A program made the position numbers and the translations under genes. From Powellomyces hirtus (lineage: Eukaryota; Chytridiomycota; Chytridiomycetes; Spizellomycetales; Powellomycetaceae), in the NCBI GenBank assembly GCA_025526995.1, contig JAHLKG010000026.1, forward strand, positions 278,001 through 342,000: a stretch of DNA of 64,000 nt, in the 5' to 3' direction. Numbering within the stretch: position 1 is the first letter of the stretch; the number at the start of each line of letters is the position of its first letter. The notes beneath the pieces are model-generated. The model worked only from the letters and a program-made list of their open reading frames with translations, searched no databases and had not been told where the DNA came from. Positions 63,914-64,000 of the stretch are shown here, piece by piece.

Positions 63914-64000
63914 AAGAGTGGGGACCTGTGCCTCCGGAAATTGACTGTAGCTACAAAGTCCAGAATCGTTTCCCAATCGATCTTCGGCTTGTTATTGCAC

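Overview
The window looks like nuclear DNA of a fungus, most likely a zoosporic (chytrid-type) one. The host genes have short GT-AG introns. They include fungal housekeeping genes (PIG-N/MCD4, PRP19, NAC-alpha, an SCD6/LSM14 protein, SDHAF1), a CIBAR/FAM92-type BAR protein (a family tied to cilia and basal bodies) and a receptor with a large extracellular sensor domain. The assignment to chytrids is inference. Host genes use TAA, TAG and TGA as stops.

The left half (about 1.37-31.63 kb) is a three-level nest of mobile elements, and all three target-site duplications can be read. (1) A 1,368-bp Tc1/mariner-type transposon (ends at 1369 and 31634, 34-bp inverted ends, TA duplication) sits in one copy of a 494-bp-period host tandem duplication; the other copy keeps the empty site. 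(2) A chromodomain Ty3/gypsy retrotransposon (1987-30879, two 275-bp LTRs, CGTGT duplication) interrupts the transposase. (3) A 20,978-bp Polinton-like virus (8214-29191, 274-bp terminal inverted repeats, GTCGCT 6-bp duplication) interrupts the retrotransposon's protease a few codons after its DTG motif.

The Polinton-like element is nearly intact. Leftward genes: integrase, a family-B-type polymerase palm fused to an SF1 helicase and an HNH domain (with one in-frame TGA), a small HTH protein, a proline-rich protein, a 47-residue basic protein, major capsid protein and packaging ATPase. Rightward genes: penton, four small or medium proteins (one on the opposite strand) and a 2,175-residue fiber with shaft-like repeats, two discoidin-like domains, a tandem 47-residue repeat and a C1q/TNF-like C-terminal domain. 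Two small leftward genes end the element. No capsid maturation protease was recognised.

The retrotransposon also carries, antisense to pol and next to its 3' LTR, a complete four-exon zinc-finger gene with clean splice sites, followed by imperfect tandem repeats.

The right half (31.8-64 kb) is ordinary host sequence. PIG-N/MCD4 starts only 174 bp from the transposon end, then PRP19, a small cysteine-rich membrane protein, NAC-alpha, CIBAR-like BAR protein (minus), SCD6/LSM14, SDHAF1 (minus), an unrecognised five-exon gene, two multi-pass membrane protein genes and a sensor-type receptor ending at 63913. Several kilobases between them (51.1-53.3, 54.1-58.6 kb) show no recognisable gene but contain microsatellites and long G or C runs.
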